A stretch of 64,000 bases of DNA from Kordia antarctica (GCF_009901525.1 NZ_CP019288.1:1364001-1428000); one strand, 5' to 3'. Counted from the first letter of the stretch, positions 10,651-20,006 are shown. Program-made: numbers and translations. The notes: generated by a model from the sequence alone, not told the origin.

Positions 10651-10854
10651 TTACTCAGATGGAAATAGTTTTCGTTTCATAGAAACCAAAATTCCTACTA
10701 AGACACCAATACCAAAACTCCCTAAAATGATTAATACTCTGGAAACGGATACTTTCCAAAATAGGAAGTTTACGTCTGTTACTTCTGAGTTTTGTAAAGA
10801 AAAAATTACCACAATGGCAATAAATACAAGTGCAAATATAGTTTTGAGTTTCAT
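10651..10854 (-). CDS. LapA-domain (DUF1049) small membrane protein
   Basis: 67 residues with two predicted membrane helices (~5-20 and ~40-58). Between them is the LapA/DUF1049 signature SLQNSEVTDVNFLFW, and the tail is basic (SMKRKLFPSE). LapA-type proteins are inner-membrane proteins tied in enterobacteria to lipopolysaccharide assembly; the role in Bacteroidota is not established. It lies just upstream of the 149-aa hypothetical gene on the same strand. Confidence 0.8.
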   Translation of the reverse strand: MKLKTIFALVFIAIVVIFSLQNSEVTDVNFLFWKVSVSRVLIILGSFGIGVLVGILVSMKRKLFPSE

Positions 10855-10960
10855 AGTTTTTTGTCTAATAAAGCTTTTTAAAAGTATTGATCTTAATTTC
10901 TACTATTAGTTTAGACACAAAAAACGGTATCAAGTCACAACTAGAACATTTATCCAAGTA

Positions 10961-12217
10961 TTAGTCTATTTTAGGAGCTCTCCATTTTACTTCTCCAACT
11001 TTGTTTTTGTTGGCAACATTAATGGCTTGATTTCCTCTTTTTTTCTCATAAATCATTCCGCCAGTCATAATTAAACTCGTACCAATAATGATGAATAATA
11101 AGATTCCAGGCTCAAAAGCGGCTACTTTTGCTTCTTCAGGTATTCCGTAAAATAATAATACCGTGATTAATCCTCTTGGAGCAATGAATAGTTGTGGTAA
11201 AATGTCTTTTCCAACAAAAATTCGCAATAGAATGAAACGAATAATATAGATAGAAGCAATGATTAGTAAACTTACCATCGCTACTTGTAAATCGAAAATA
11301 GAACTTATGACAATCGTGATACCAAATATTACAAAGAAAAATGTACGCACTACAAAAGCAGTTTCTGCCGTAATTGTATGCAATTCATGATAGATATGAT
11401 GTGCTTTTTCGAAGTGTAAATATTTGCTAAGTTTCCCTTGAAAGAATAGTTTCATGTTTGCAATGACCAATCCGAAAATCAAAATAATGATTAATGATGA
11501 TAAGTGCATTTTTTTACCAACTGCGTATAATAGTAGTAATACAGCGATTAGAAGAAATAGTTTTACTTGACTTTTTATTCGTTGGAAAATTAAGATAATC
11601 GCATAACTCGCTACTAATGAAATGACAATTGTTAAAATGATGTTTCCAATGAATCCGACAGCTCCAGAACCTTCTGAAGGATCTAATTGTCCCGTTAGAA
11701 AGTAAAACATCATAATACCAAGTATGTCTGAAAATGTACTTTCGTAGATATGAAATTCTTTTTTTTCTTTGCGCAAACCAGTTACACTCGGAATAATAAT
11801 TGCGCTTGATAGTATGGAAAGTGGCGTTGCATAGATCCAAGCCGATTGCCATGACATATCAGCTATAAATTCGTGAAGTATATACGCGGCTGCCCACGCT
11901 GAAAGTAGTAAACTTACCAAAGCTATTAATAGCGATTTGAGAATTGGAAACAAGTCTTCTTTCCGGAGTTTTAGTTCTAATGCGGCTTCTAGTACAATCA
12001 TAATTAGTCCTACAATTCCTAATACTTCCAGAATTGAAAAGAAATCTGGCAATGAACCCGCCGTATATTTTATTAAATATTGCACAACAACTCCAAGAAC
12101 TATTAGCATTAATACTGCCGGAATATTGGTTCTTTTTGAAATTCCATTGAACAAAAATGAAAGAATAATGATTGCAGAAACTGCAATAATAACATTGTAT
12201 GATGAAAATATTTCCAT
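10961..12217 (-). CDS. Cation:proton antiporter (CPA1-type)
   Basis: 418 residues with roughly 12 hydrophobic segments across the whole length and short charged loops, the organisation of NhaP/NhaA-fold exchangers. Segments such as SRRTNIPAVLMLIVLG-like near the N-terminus and AIIIPSVTGL around residue ~140 fit the antiporter core. It probably exchanges Na+ or K+ for H+ across the inner membrane. It is the last gene of a tight operon: its start is 7 bp after the stop of the MscS-like gene, which in turn starts 2 bp after an AAA ATPase gene. Confidence 0.82.
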   Translation of the reverse strand: MEIFSSYNVIIAVSAIIILSFLFNGISKRTNIPAVLMLIVLGVVVQYLIKYTAGSLPDFFSILEVLGIVGLIMIVLEAALELKLRKEDLFPILKSLLIALVSLLLSAWAAAYILHEFIADMSWQSAWIYATPLSILSSAIIIPSVTGLRKEKKEFHIYESTFSDILGIMMFYFLTGQLDPSEGSGAVGFIGNIILTIVISLVASYAIILIFQRIKSQVKLFLLIAVLLLLYAVGKKMHLSSLIIILIFGLVIANMKLFFQGKLSKYLHFEKAHHIYHELHTITAETAFVVRTFFFVIFGITIVISSIFDLQVAMVSLLIIASIYIIRFILLRIFVGKDILPQLFIAPRGLITVLLFYGIPEEAKVAAFEPGILLFIIIGTSLIMTGGMIYEKKRGNQAINVANKNKVGEVKWRAPKID

Positions 12218-12224
12218 TAGTAGT

Positions 12225-12923
12225 TTAGTTAATGATTGTTGTGTTTATTTTATGTTGATTCAAATAGCTAATGATGGTTGCCTTTTTTACGCCATCTTCT
12301 AATTCAAACGAAAGTTTCCAGTGATTTTCTGTATCCATTTTGACTAGTTTTGGCGGAAATTCATAATTTACAATTGGAGTTTCGAAAAGTAAATCTTTAA
12401 TTTTTTCTTCAGATAGTTCTGTTTCTATTTGAATAGAATGTATAATGGAACCATCTTCCTTATAAATTGTCGTGTATCCTTTTTCATCAATTTCTCTATA
12501 ATTGATAAATTGTTCGCCTTCAATACTGTTTAAAAATATTCCGAAAGGAGAGAATCTGACAACTGCGCCTTGAACATCTCCTATGACTAAACGACTTCCT
12601 TTACAGACAACATTCGTCCATTGAAAGACAATTCCGCTAAGGAAACTTTGAATAAAAGAGAAAGAAATAGCAATGACTACTAAAAGCATTCCGCCATGCA
12701 CGATGTAATTGGATTGTACAAATATTGCGATGACAACTAAACCAGCCACAATTTTATAAATCAATAAAAATCGACCAGAAATTAGGATAAATTGTTGTCT
12801 AAGTTTGGTGCTTTTTATAAACTTTGGCACCAATTTTCTAAGAATCATCATAATTCCTAAGACCAATAAAATCAATAGAATTACCTTAAATAAAAATATA
12901 AAGTTCGCTAAATAGTATGTCAT
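12225..12923 (-). CDS. MscS-like membrane protein
   Basis: 232 residues with about three N-terminal membrane helices (~8-28, ~45-70, ~75-100). These are followed by a segment (LSGIVFQWTNVVCKGSRLVIGDVQGAVV, read in two parts) resembling the TM3/beta-domain junction of mechanosensitive channels, and a soluble beta-rich tail. The glycine/alanine pattern of TM3 is less regular than in MscS, so channel activity is uncertain. It sits between an AAA ATPase and a cation:proton antiporter with gaps of 2 and 7 bp, which argues for a joint role in ion or osmotic balance. Confidence 0.68.
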   Translation of the reverse strand: MTYYLANFIFLFKVILLILLVLGIMMILRKLVPKFIKSTKLRQQFILISGRFLLIYKIVAGLVVIAIFVQSNYIVHGGMLLVVIAISFSFIQSFLSGIVFQWTNVVCKGSRLVIGDVQGAVVRFSPFGIFLNSIEGEQFINYREIDEKGYTTIYKEDGSIIHSIQIETELSEEKIKDLLFETPIVNYEFPPKLVKMDTENHWKLSFELEDGVKKATIISYLNQHKINTTIIN

Positions 12924-12925
12924 AG

Positions 12926-15223
12926 TTACGAAGTTTCTTTATGATACGTTTTTTGCACATCATTGCTAATTACAGGATTCAAAAATAAATCGCCAGATCC
13001 ATTTCTGAGCAGCACTTTTGTATTGGTGAGCCTTTTTAAAGCTGGATTGTAATTGTCGTTAAAGTTTGAACTCATTACACGTTTTAAACCTAATTCGGAA
13101 ATCGTTTTAAAAGTAAGTACTTGTTTTAGAATGATGTGTTCTTCTTTTGTGAAAAAAGGAACAAATTCTCCTATATCTGTGTCTAATATAATTGTGTTTT
13201 CGTCACTTGGATTTACAATAGTACAATATGCCCAAGCTTGTAATGATGCGCCTAAGTTATAGTTGGTAAATTTTATAATGCGTTGAATGGCTGCATTCAA
13301 TTTTTTTGCATCAATTGCAATTCCTTTTGGAGATAATAATGTTTTATGAGACGTTTCATGTCGAATGATAATAGCCTGAGAAACAATCTCTTTTGAACAT
13401 GAACTTACATCTATTAAGTTTGAAAAATAATGTGAAAACGGAAGCCTTTTGTCTAAATGCTGCATGAAGTTTGTAGCACAAGAAACAACGATAAATACGT
13501 TATTACTTTCATTCTCAATGAATTTGAGCAACGCTCTCATGTTGTCTAAAATACTATGTTCTTTATCGCGCCAAAGTTCCAAATCATCAATGCAAAGTAT
13601 TGGACGCGTACTTTTTATGTTGTTATTTTTTATGTAACTGAGTGCTTCTTGCAAATCATACGTTGTGGTAAATTTTCTACCGTCAATAGTTGCAATGCTG
13701 TTCGGAGCTAACGAAACAATGTGCTTTCCAAAATTGGAAGTCGCCATTTGTTGTATAAACGTTGATTTTCCGCTGTTTGGCGTTCCGTGAATTAAAACGG
13801 CTTTTGCAAAGGAATCATTCCATTGTGTGACTGTTTCTTTAAATTCGAGTGAAATTGTTGGTCTATCGATTAAAAATAAATCGCCTAGAAAAAATTTATT
13901 CAAAAATAAGGAATCGTATTGTCCTAAATCTTTGTTATTCATACGTTCCGAAATACACAAAGTAGATAGTTGTAACGCAGTTTTTGATTCTTCGTAGGTA
14001 TGATCGTTGTACCAATTGCTAAATTTTGAAACGTACGTATTTACCTTTGATTTAAACGCTGTTAGATAGTGTTTTTGATTCATCTGAATAGACGAGCCAA
14101 GTGTTACATCTAAAAAAGATTCTCCTTGAAAGATGCGAGATAGTTGCAAGTTTTCATTCAACCTTTCTTCTATGGAAGCTATTTCTTTGGCAGCAGCATC
14201 TTTTGTGCTTACGGCTTCGGATTTCAGCTTCCGAATTGCAAGCTCGAATTCAGGATTTTTATGATCTTTTTTTAGTTGTAATGTATTTTTTAAACTCGAA
14301 AGTCGAAGTTGTGCTTTTACCTTCAGATTATCTTCTATGGCATATATATCTGCAATTAAAGGTGATATTTGATAATCTAGCCATTTTTTTACTGCTCTAT
14401 TGAAATTTATTTCTCGTACGACTAAATCTCCTTGAGCAGACTCAATAGGTATTTTTATGGTTTGAAAATTTGAGACAACATCACTTACTTTTTCTGTTAA
14501 TGCCTGATCTTTTTCTGAGTTCCCTAGATGTTTTCCTTTTTCAATTGCTGAATCAATAAAATGGGTTGGTGTTTCGCTGTTTTCAACAAAATCTGTCTCG
14601 TTTAATGAATCACAACAATCCATATAATTTTTCAAAAGATTGTCATTGGTAAGTTTGATATCTGAGTATAAAACTTTCAGCGTATCAAAATTTTGTTGAA
14701 CATTTTTGAGCGTTTTGAAAGCCGCCAAGATAGATTCATTTTGAGCTTTTAACGTATCAAATTGCTCTTTGTAGCTTTCCCAAGGACTCACATGATGTTT
14801 TAGGTTTTGAGAAATTATTTCTTCAGAAACTTCTATCGTTCCAATCGTATCAATAACGTCAGTAGTAGCTTTTATAAGAACCGTTTTGCTTTCTTCAAAA
14901 TGTGTTGCTATTTTTTCGGCTGTTATTTCTTTCTCACCTACTAAAATAGCTGATTTTAAGAACTCTAGCAATACATCTCTATTTAATATGCAAAGATTTT
15001 TTATATAATTTGGATAGCTGTAAGATGCAAGATATACTTCTTTTTCTGATACAGTATCTGTGTTATAACTAGTCGCTATTGCTATATATTTTTCTAGTAT
15101 ATTTTTTTGAAAATTATGTGATATCACTTTTATTAATTCGGCGCTATCGTGTACTTTTTCCAATTCGTTAAAATACAGTTGAAGCTGCTGCTCAAAGTTT
15201 TCTAATGATACTATTTCTGTCAT
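12926..15223 (-). CDS. AAA-type ATPase with long helical N-terminal region
   Basis: 765 residues. The first ~430 are charged, mostly helical and partly coiled-coil-like, with no membrane segment or known domain that I can name. A P-loop ATPase follows, with Walker A GTPNSGKST at ~480 and Walker B RPILCIDDLELW at ~545, then a candidate sensor segment VVSCATNF. The C-terminus may be a winged helix (ILKQVLTFKTISELGLKRV). It is the first gene of an operon with an MscS-like protein and an antiporter. The ATPase may sense stress or assemble with the transporters; this is inference. Confidence 0.7.
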   Translation of the reverse strand: MTEIVSLENFEQQLQLYFNELEKVHDSAELIKVISHNFQKNILEKYIAIATSYNTDTVSEKEVYLASYSYPNYIKNLCILNRDVLLEFLKSAILVGEKEITAEKIATHFEESKTVLIKATTDVIDTIGTIEVSEEIISQNLKHHVSPWESYKEQFDTLKAQNESILAAFKTLKNVQQNFDTLKVLYSDIKLTNDNLLKNYMDCCDSLNETDFVENSETPTHFIDSAIEKGKHLGNSEKDQALTEKVSDVVSNFQTIKIPIESAQGDLVVREINFNRAVKKWLDYQISPLIADIYAIEDNLKVKAQLRLSSLKNTLQLKKDHKNPEFELAIRKLKSEAVSTKDAAAKEIASIEERLNENLQLSRIFQGESFLDVTLGSSIQMNQKHYLTAFKSKVNTYVSKFSNWYNDHTYEESKTALQLSTLCISERMNNKDLGQYDSLFLNKFFLGDLFLIDRPTISLEFKETVTQWNDSFAKAVLIHGTPNSGKSTFIQQMATSNFGKHIVSLAPNSIATIDGRKFTTTYDLQEALSYIKNNNIKSTRPILCIDDLELWRDKEHSILDNMRALLKFIENESNNVFIVVSCATNFMQHLDKRLPFSHYFSNLIDVSSCSKEIVSQAIIIRHETSHKTLLSPKGIAIDAKKLNAAIQRIIKFTNYNLGASLQAWAYCTIVNPSDENTIILDTDIGEFVPFFTKEEHIILKQVLTFKTISELGLKRVMSSNFNDNYNPALKRLTNTKVLLRNGSGDLFLNPVISNDVQKTYHKETS

Positions 15224-15338
15224 AGAGTTACCCGTTTTTCAAGTAGAGAATCTTGATTATTAGTTCGTTTCTTAATAAAAGAATTTAAATTTAATGTTTT
15301 AAAGACACTAAATTTACAATTATTATTAAATAATTTAT

Positions 15339-16163
15339 TTATTTTTTGATGATTTGCGCATTATCTTTTAATCTATCAATACTGATAGAAGGATTTCCGT
15401 AAATATACACTTTACTTTTATCGCTATTGCTGAGTTTCATTTCTCCATTAGAAAAAATATACGCTTCAGAACTATCGGAAGTGATTGCTTCAATAGTGGA
15501 ACATTTTAGTTTTTTTAAATCGACATCTGATGAATTTGAAGTTGTTAGTTTTAAAAACTTTACATCTCCTTCAACCTCAACATCCGTTCTATCTTTTGCA
15601 ATTATTTCAATATTTTCCAGCACAATATCTCCTTCAATATAAGCATTTTCAATTAATGTAAACTTAGTATTTTGTCCTTTAAGTTGAATTTTCCCTTTGG
15701 TACTTTTATACAATTGAAAATTAGAAGATTCTGCAAACACATCTATATTATATTCAGATTCATCAAAAGCTGTAAATGACAACGTATCTAATTTTAGTCT
15801 AGTTTTACATGTCAATTTCGAATTTTCTTTTAATGTAATAGACGAAATATTTAGCACTGTAAGATTGATTTCTAGTGCTTTTGCTCTTCTAATTTCGTGT
15901 GTTGTATAAATTTTTAGCGTTTCATCAACAATTTCAAATTTTATAAAATCGACCAAATTATCGTCACATTTTAACGTGTAACGAGTTGCTTCTCCTTGAA
16001 AAATATTAACTACAATATCTTCACTCAATTCAATCGCTTTAAAGCTTGCTAAAGTATTACTGGTTTCAATTACATTTTTGCTTCCTTGAATTTTTGGCTT
16101 TTTTTGAGCAAATGTAAAATTTACAAATACTAATAAGAATAGTAATGGTATAACTTTTTTCAT
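15339..16163 (-). CDS. DUF2807 (GIN-domain) secreted protein
   Basis: 274 residues. The signal peptide MKKVIPLLFLLVFVNFTFAQ ends at a typical flavobacterial cleavage site. The mature part is the DUF2807 'head GIN' domain, a right-handed beta-helix with repeated short strands (FKAIELSEDIVVNIFQGE, LEINLTVLNISSITL, YIEGDIVLENIEI). These proteins are periplasmic or surface-exposed and abundant in Bacteroidota; their function is unknown. It is a separate unit from the ATPase operon downstream. Confidence 0.85.
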   Translation of the reverse strand: MKKVIPLLFLLVFVNFTFAQKKPKIQGSKNVIETSNTLASFKAIELSEDIVVNIFQGEATRYTLKCDDNLVDFIKFEIVDETLKIYTTHEIRRAKALEINLTVLNISSITLKENSKLTCKTRLKLDTLSFTAFDESEYNIDVFAESSNFQLYKSTKGKIQLKGQNTKFTLIENAYIEGDIVLENIEIIAKDRTDVEVEGDVKFLKLTTSNSSDVDLKKLKCSTIEAITSDSSEAYIFSNGEMKLSNSDKSKVYIYGNPSISIDRLKDNAQIIKK

Positions 16164-16333
16164 CGTTTAATTTAATTTGTTTCGTAACTGATGTGACACA
16201 TTAATTTTTATAAAGTCACCAAAATATGTATTAATTATGACAAAAATTAACTCAATCAATATACTTGTAAGAATTTGTTAAAAATTGAGCTTCCAAACAT
16301 TAAACAATAACTACAAACAAAACATATAGAAAC

Positions 16334-16375
16334 AAAAACGCATCCAAAATTATAAAAATCTTGAATGCGTTTTTT
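16334..16375 (-). terminator. Terminator-like hairpin after MscS gene
   Basis: A stem AAAAACGCAT / ATGCGTTTTT with a ~21-base loop lies 16 bp beyond the stop of the minus-strand MscS gene at 16391. A- and T-tracts flank it on both sides, so it can act in either direction. Confidence 0.7.
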
Positions 16376-16390
16376 ATGTTTTGAAAATAC

Positions 16391-17218
16391 TTAGTCTTCT
16401 ACTTCTATTTGATTTTCTACAACTTCCTTGATTGGAAGTACAATTTTACCCTTTGCAGTTTTAATTGTCATAGTAATGTTATCAATAGATTCAATAGAAC
16501 CTTGCACATCTTTAAATTTTATTTTTTGACCGACTTCGTAGTTTTTTCGTGTGTAAAATGCTCTCAACAAATCGCCTACAACTTCTTTTGAGCCTAAGCC
16601 AAACCCTAAAGCAATTGCTCCTAAGAATGCGCCTAATATGATTGTTAAGTTCTTAGTAATGATATCAGTATCAATTCCTGCCTGGTTTAGTGCTGTTATG
16701 GAAACGATTATTACAATTAAGTAAAAAACAAGGTTGCTTATAATTTTTGTTCCGTTTAAATCAAACGATTCAAAAACACCTTTGATTGCTTTTTTTAGGA
16801 AGTTTGCAATGTATAATCCGATCATAAATAATGCAATTGCACTAAATAATCTTGGTAAGTAACTTAATAGTTTTCCTATTTCAATGGAAACTATTTGCCA
16901 TTCCATGATATCGACAGCAACAATAAGAAACACCAAGAACATGATCCATTTTACAAATCCGACAATCACATTTGTTACATTGAATTTTAAATCCGTTTTC
17001 CCAAAAACATCTTTTTCATTGATGAGCGTTGTTAGTTTATCTACTTTGGCAAAACGTAGCGTTCGCTTTAAAATAAAAACGATCACTTTTGTAATTAACC
17101 ATCCAATTAGTAAGATAAGAAGTGCAAAGAGTACTTTTGGAGCGCCTTCTGCAATAGTTTTGCCCATTTCATTGAAAGAGTTCAATGTGAGACTTTTGAC
17201 ATCATTAATTGTTTCCAT
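16391..17218 (-). CDS. MscS-family mechanosensitive ion channel
   Basis: 275 residues. Several membrane helices (~25-50, ~90-110, ~120-145, ~165-185) precede the pore helix rich in Gly and Ala (ILGAFLGAIALGFGLGSKEVVGD), then the MscS beta-domain (YEVGQKIKFKDVQGSIESID). The protein ends soon after the beta-domain, giving a compact channel. It would release solutes on osmotic downshift. It is third in a row with an ECF sigma factor and a 65-aa protein, so it may be part of that factor's response. Confidence 0.9.
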   Translation of the reverse strand: METINDVKSLTLNSFNEMGKTIAEGAPKVLFALLILLIGWLITKVIVFILKRTLRFAKVDKLTTLINEKDVFGKTDLKFNVTNVIVGFVKWIMFLVFLIVAVDIMEWQIVSIEIGKLLSYLPRLFSAIALFMIGLYIANFLKKAIKGVFESFDLNGTKIISNLVFYLIVIIVSITALNQAGIDTDIITKNLTIILGAFLGAIALGFGLGSKEVVGDLLRAFYTRKNYEVGQKIKFKDVQGSIESIDNITMTIKTAKGKIVLPIKEVVENQIEVED

Positions 17219-17239
17219 TTTGTATAAATTTATGTTTGA

Positions 17240-17437
17240 TTAGTTATTTTCTTTCTTTTTTTTGAAAAAGGCTTCAACCGTTTGTGCATAATTGAATGAG
17301 AATAAACTTCCCATGTCCATAAAGAACTTGAAAGACGCAACATCATCCATTACTTTTTTCTTTAATTCTATTGGAACTTCTTTTGGTGGTTCATTCAATT
17401 TTTTGAAAGGATTATCCATGATATTATAATTTTTCAT
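17240..17437 (-). CDS. Small protein downstream of ECF sigma factor
   Basis: 65 residues, soluble and highly charged, with lysine-rich ends (KKKKENN) and no membrane segment. Its start overlaps the 3' end of the sigma-factor gene by 14 bp, which implies translational coupling. It is too short and too soluble to be a classic membrane anti-sigma factor, but the position suggests a regulator or partner of the sigma factor. Family not recognised. Confidence 0.65.
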   Translation of the reverse strand: MKNYNIMDNPFKKLNEPPKEVPIELKKKVMDDVASFKFFMDMGSLFSFNYAQTVEAFFKKKKENN

Positions 17438-17993
17438 TATAAATTTCTATTATTCTAGCTTTCGCTCTTTTTAATCGCATTTTGACAGCACTTTCTCCAA
17501 TGTTCAGGACAGATGCTAAATCTTTTATAGTTAAATCGTCTTGATATTTTAGCAGTAAAAGAACCTTGTCTTCTGGAGTTATCATCTCTAATGCTAATTT
17601 TAATTTTACTACGCCTAATTGAAATAAATTGTAATCACTGGGTTCTATAAGTAAATGATCGTATTCTTCAACAGGAATTGACTGTTTTTCTATTTTCTTT
17701 GCAGTATCTCTATTTATATAATTTAAACACAGATTGTAGGTAAAAGCGTAGAGCCATGTGGAAAATTTAGAGGTTCCTTTGAAGCTCTGTAATTTCATGA
17801 AAAGTTTAAGGAATACATCTTGTGTTAAATCATTGGCTTCATCTCTATTTTTCACAAAGCCATAACATTTGTTATAAACTACTACGTTAAATCGATCGTA
17901 TAAAGTACCAAAAAGTAATGCATTTTTTGTTCTAATTATTTCCGCTACAAGTTCCTCATCTGTCATTTCCGGGAACTTTTTATCTGTTTTCAA
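17424..17993 (-). CDS. ECF-type RNA polymerase sigma factor
   Basis: 189 residues. The sigma region 2 signature is clear (AND LTQDVFLKLFMKLQSF, then STWLYAFTYNLCLNYI), and region 4 has a helix-turn-helix (LTIKDLASVLNIGESAVKMRLKRA). Length and layout match ECF sigma-70 family members. It leads a three-gene set with a 65-aa protein (14-bp overlap) and an MscS channel. No transmembrane anti-sigma gene is adjacent. Confidence 0.92.
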   Translation of the reverse strand: MKTDKKFPEMTDEELVAEIIRTKNALLFGTLYDRFNVVVYNKCYGFVKNRDEANDLTQDVFLKLFMKLQSFKGTSKFSTWLYAFTYNLCLNYINRDTAKKIEKQSIPVEEYDHLLIEPSDYNLFQLGVVKLKLALEMITPEDKVLLLLKYQDDLTIKDLASVLNIGESAVKMRLKRAKARIIEIYNEKL

Positions 17994-18085
17994 GGGTTTA
18001 AATGGATTGTTTATATTAAGATAGACACAGACAATTGTTAAAAGTCACTATTGGGTTTTGGAGCGCTGCGCTTTTGAGGTCGCTT

Positions 18086-18146
18086 CATTTCGACAAGCTC
18101 AATGTAAACGCTCTTGGTATTTGTCACATTGAGCGCAGTCGAAATG
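18086..18146. repeat. Dispersed intergenic imperfect palindrome
   Basis: CATTTCGACAAGCTCAATGT is paired with ACATTGAGCGCAGTCGAAATG across a ~21-bp centre. Half-sites of the same family (TTGAGC..GTCGAAATG or CTGAGCG..GTCGAAG) recur near 22655, 46400, 51409, 52880 and 55145. Confidence 0.7.
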
Positions 18147-18237
18147 TTGGTAAGTAAATTATTTATATATTAGATAAACCTTTCAACTTTTAAACTTTTA
18201 AACAAAAATGTTACAGTTAGATTATTGGACTTCTCAC

Positions 18238-18293
18238 TCACAACTCACAACTCACAACTCATAACTCATAACTGACAACTCACAACTCATAAC
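18238..18293. repeat. Heptamer tandem repeat TCACAAC, eight degenerate copies
   Basis: Eight 7-bp units alternate between TCACAAC, TCATAAC and one TGACAAC. The array ends about 70 bp before the inferred ATT start of the ABC ATPase gene and supplies the in-frame stop just upstream of it. Confidence 0.75.
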
Positions 18294-18361
18294 CCAAAAG
18301 CGAAGCGACCCAAGACCCAAAAATAATAATCCGTACTTTAGTCGTCTCAAATAACAAACTT

Positions 18362-19156
18362 ATTTCTACAAAAAATACATATCCCGTTTTACAAGCTTCC
18401 GCACTTTCTATTGGTTATGAAGATAAAGCCACTACGAAAGTAATTGCAGAAGACATTAATTTCGAAATTTCGAAAGGAAAGTTGGTTGCCTTAGTTGGCG
18501 CAAACGGAATTGGAAAGTCTACGTTGTTGCGAACGTTGGCAAAAATTCAACAACCACTTTCGGGAGAAATTAGGTTGCAAAATAAGTCGCTTCACTCCTA
18601 CTCAAATGGCGAGTTGGCAAAAGAAATTAGTTTAGTTTTGACGGAACAAATTCCGTCTAAAAATTTAACGGTTTTAGAGTTAATTGCGCTTGGTCGCCAG
18701 CCTTATACCAATTGGATTGGAAATCTTTCTGAGAACGATCATGCAATTGTGGAAAGCGCATTAGATAAAACAAATTTGCACGAATTTAAACATCGAAAAT
18801 GCTACACATTGAGTGACGGACAGTTGCAAAAAGTAATGATTGCGCGCGCATTAGCACAAGATACATCTATGATTATTTTGGATGAACCAACAACGCATTT
18901 AGATATGTATCACAAAGCATATGTGTTGAATCTTTTGAAAAAATTAGCGCACGATACCCAAAAAACTATGTTGTTTTCTACGCATGAAATCGATTTAGCA
19001 ATTCAGTTGTGCGATGAAATGATTGTGATGCATAATGGCAACGTATTTTCGGGAACGCCTTGTAGTTTGATCGAACAAGGAATTTTTGAAGCTTTATTTC
19101 CTAATGATTTGATTGCTTTTGATGCGAGTTCGGGAAGTTTTAAAGTAAAAAGTTAA
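18362..19156 (+). CDS. FecE-like ABC transporter ATPase, probable ATT start
   Basis: The ATPase has Walker A GANGIGKST, signature LSDGQLQKVMIARAL, Walker B MIILDEP and an H-loop STHE, typical of iron-siderophore/haem importer ATPases (FecE/FhuC type). The first ATG/GTG/TTG in frame is TTG at 18482, which would begin only a few residues before Walker A and delete the first strands. The frame is open back to a stop at 18290, and the extra sequence is family-like (STKNTYPVLQASALSIGYED). ATT at 18362 gives a 264-aa protein of normal length, so I use it. No permease or binding-protein gene is adjacent. Confidence 0.8.
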   Translation: MSTKNTYPVLQASALSIGYEDKATTKVIAEDINFEISKGKLVALVGANGIGKSTLLRTLAKIQQPLSGEIRLQNKSLHSYSNGELAKEISLVLTEQIPSKNLTVLELIALGRQPYTNWIGNLSENDHAIVESALDKTNLHEFKHRKCYTLSDGQLQKVMIARALAQDTSMIILDEPTTHLDMYHKAYVLNLLKKLAHDTQKTMLFSTHEIDLAIQLCDEMIVMHNGNVFSGTPCSLIEQGIFEALFPNDLIAFDASSGSFKVKS

Positions 19157-19162
19157 CGCATT

Positions 19163-19813
19163 TTACTCTTGCTGATACCAATATTCTAATAGTTTTTTTT
19201 CTGAAAATATTTTTTTGACTGATTTTCCAAAAAAAGAATCACTTGCATCATTTGATTCTATAGTTTCTTCAAAATTAGCATTTAGACCATAATACCAATC
19301 TCTTGAAATTACAATTTGGTTTGCCGGAATCGTCTCAATATTACCAATAATAGGAATTGAATCAATCACAACAATTTTCATGTTTTCCATCATGCGTTCG
19401 CGTTTTTTTTCTTTATAATCAGCAAAAAATTTATCATTTTGAGTAGAAGAATCTGCAGCAATCATTCTATCATAAATAGGATTATCTAAAATTGATCCTC
19501 CATATTTTTCTGTCATTATATAATAAGGTTTTCCTGTTGCGTTGATTAGCGCGCCATCTTCTGTCATTTCGCGTGTAATGGTAACAACAGTATCTACAAT
19601 TACTTGATTATTACTCGTAGATTTTATACGATTTTCTCCGTATGTATAAGATACTTCAACCGATTTATTTGGTTTTAATGTGTACGTTTCTTCATTGATT
19701 TCAATAATTAAAGTAGTATCTAATTGATTGTGTACTTTCGTTTCTGTTCCAAAAGAACAAGCAGCTAGGCAGCATAAAACCAGAATGTATATAAAAAGTT
19801 TAAGTGATTTCAT
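19163..19813 (-). CDS. Hypothetical lipoprotein
   Basis: 216 residues. The signal peptide ends in a lipobox (CLAAC), so the protein is a lipoprotein. The mature region starts with beta-rich sequence (TTLIIEINEETYTLKPNKSVEVSY) and has no domain I recognise. Its 3' end is convergent with the ABC ATPase gene, 6 bp apart. Confidence 0.7.
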   Translation of the reverse strand: MKSLKLFIYILVLCCLAACSFGTETKVHNQLDTTLIIEINEETYTLKPNKSVEVSYTYGENRIKSTSNNQVIVDTVVTITREMTEDGALINATGKPYYIMTEKYGGSILDNPIYDRMIAADSSTQNDKFFADYKEKKRERMMENMKIVVIDSIPIIGNIETIPANQIVISRDWYYGLNANFEETIESNDASDSFFGKSVKKIFSEKKLLEYWYQQE

Positions 19814-19882
19814 CGATTGATTAATTGAGTAATTATAGTTTTATGTATCAAATATACACATATCTATCAAAATATAAGTAAC

Positions 19883-19997
19883 AAAAAAACGCCTTATCCG
19901 AAGATGAGGCGCTTTTAAAACTAACCAACCAAAAATGTAATATGACTCTTTTACTTCAAGTAACCAGCTCTGTGTAATGTCATCATCATATTACATA
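19883..19997 (-). ncRNA. Tandem small RNA, unit 1 (promoter-distal)
   Basis: The predicted transcript runs from ~12 bp after the sigma-54-like element to the terminator. The closing stem is GTAATATG/CATATTAC, a perfect 8-bp pairing. The terminator stem is capped by a UUCG loop and followed by seven T. Its terminator sequence differs from units 2-4 while keeping the structure. No Rfam match could be tested; Flavo-1 is the first family to compare. Confidence 0.7.
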
Positions 19998-20006
19998 TAT
20001 TATAAG

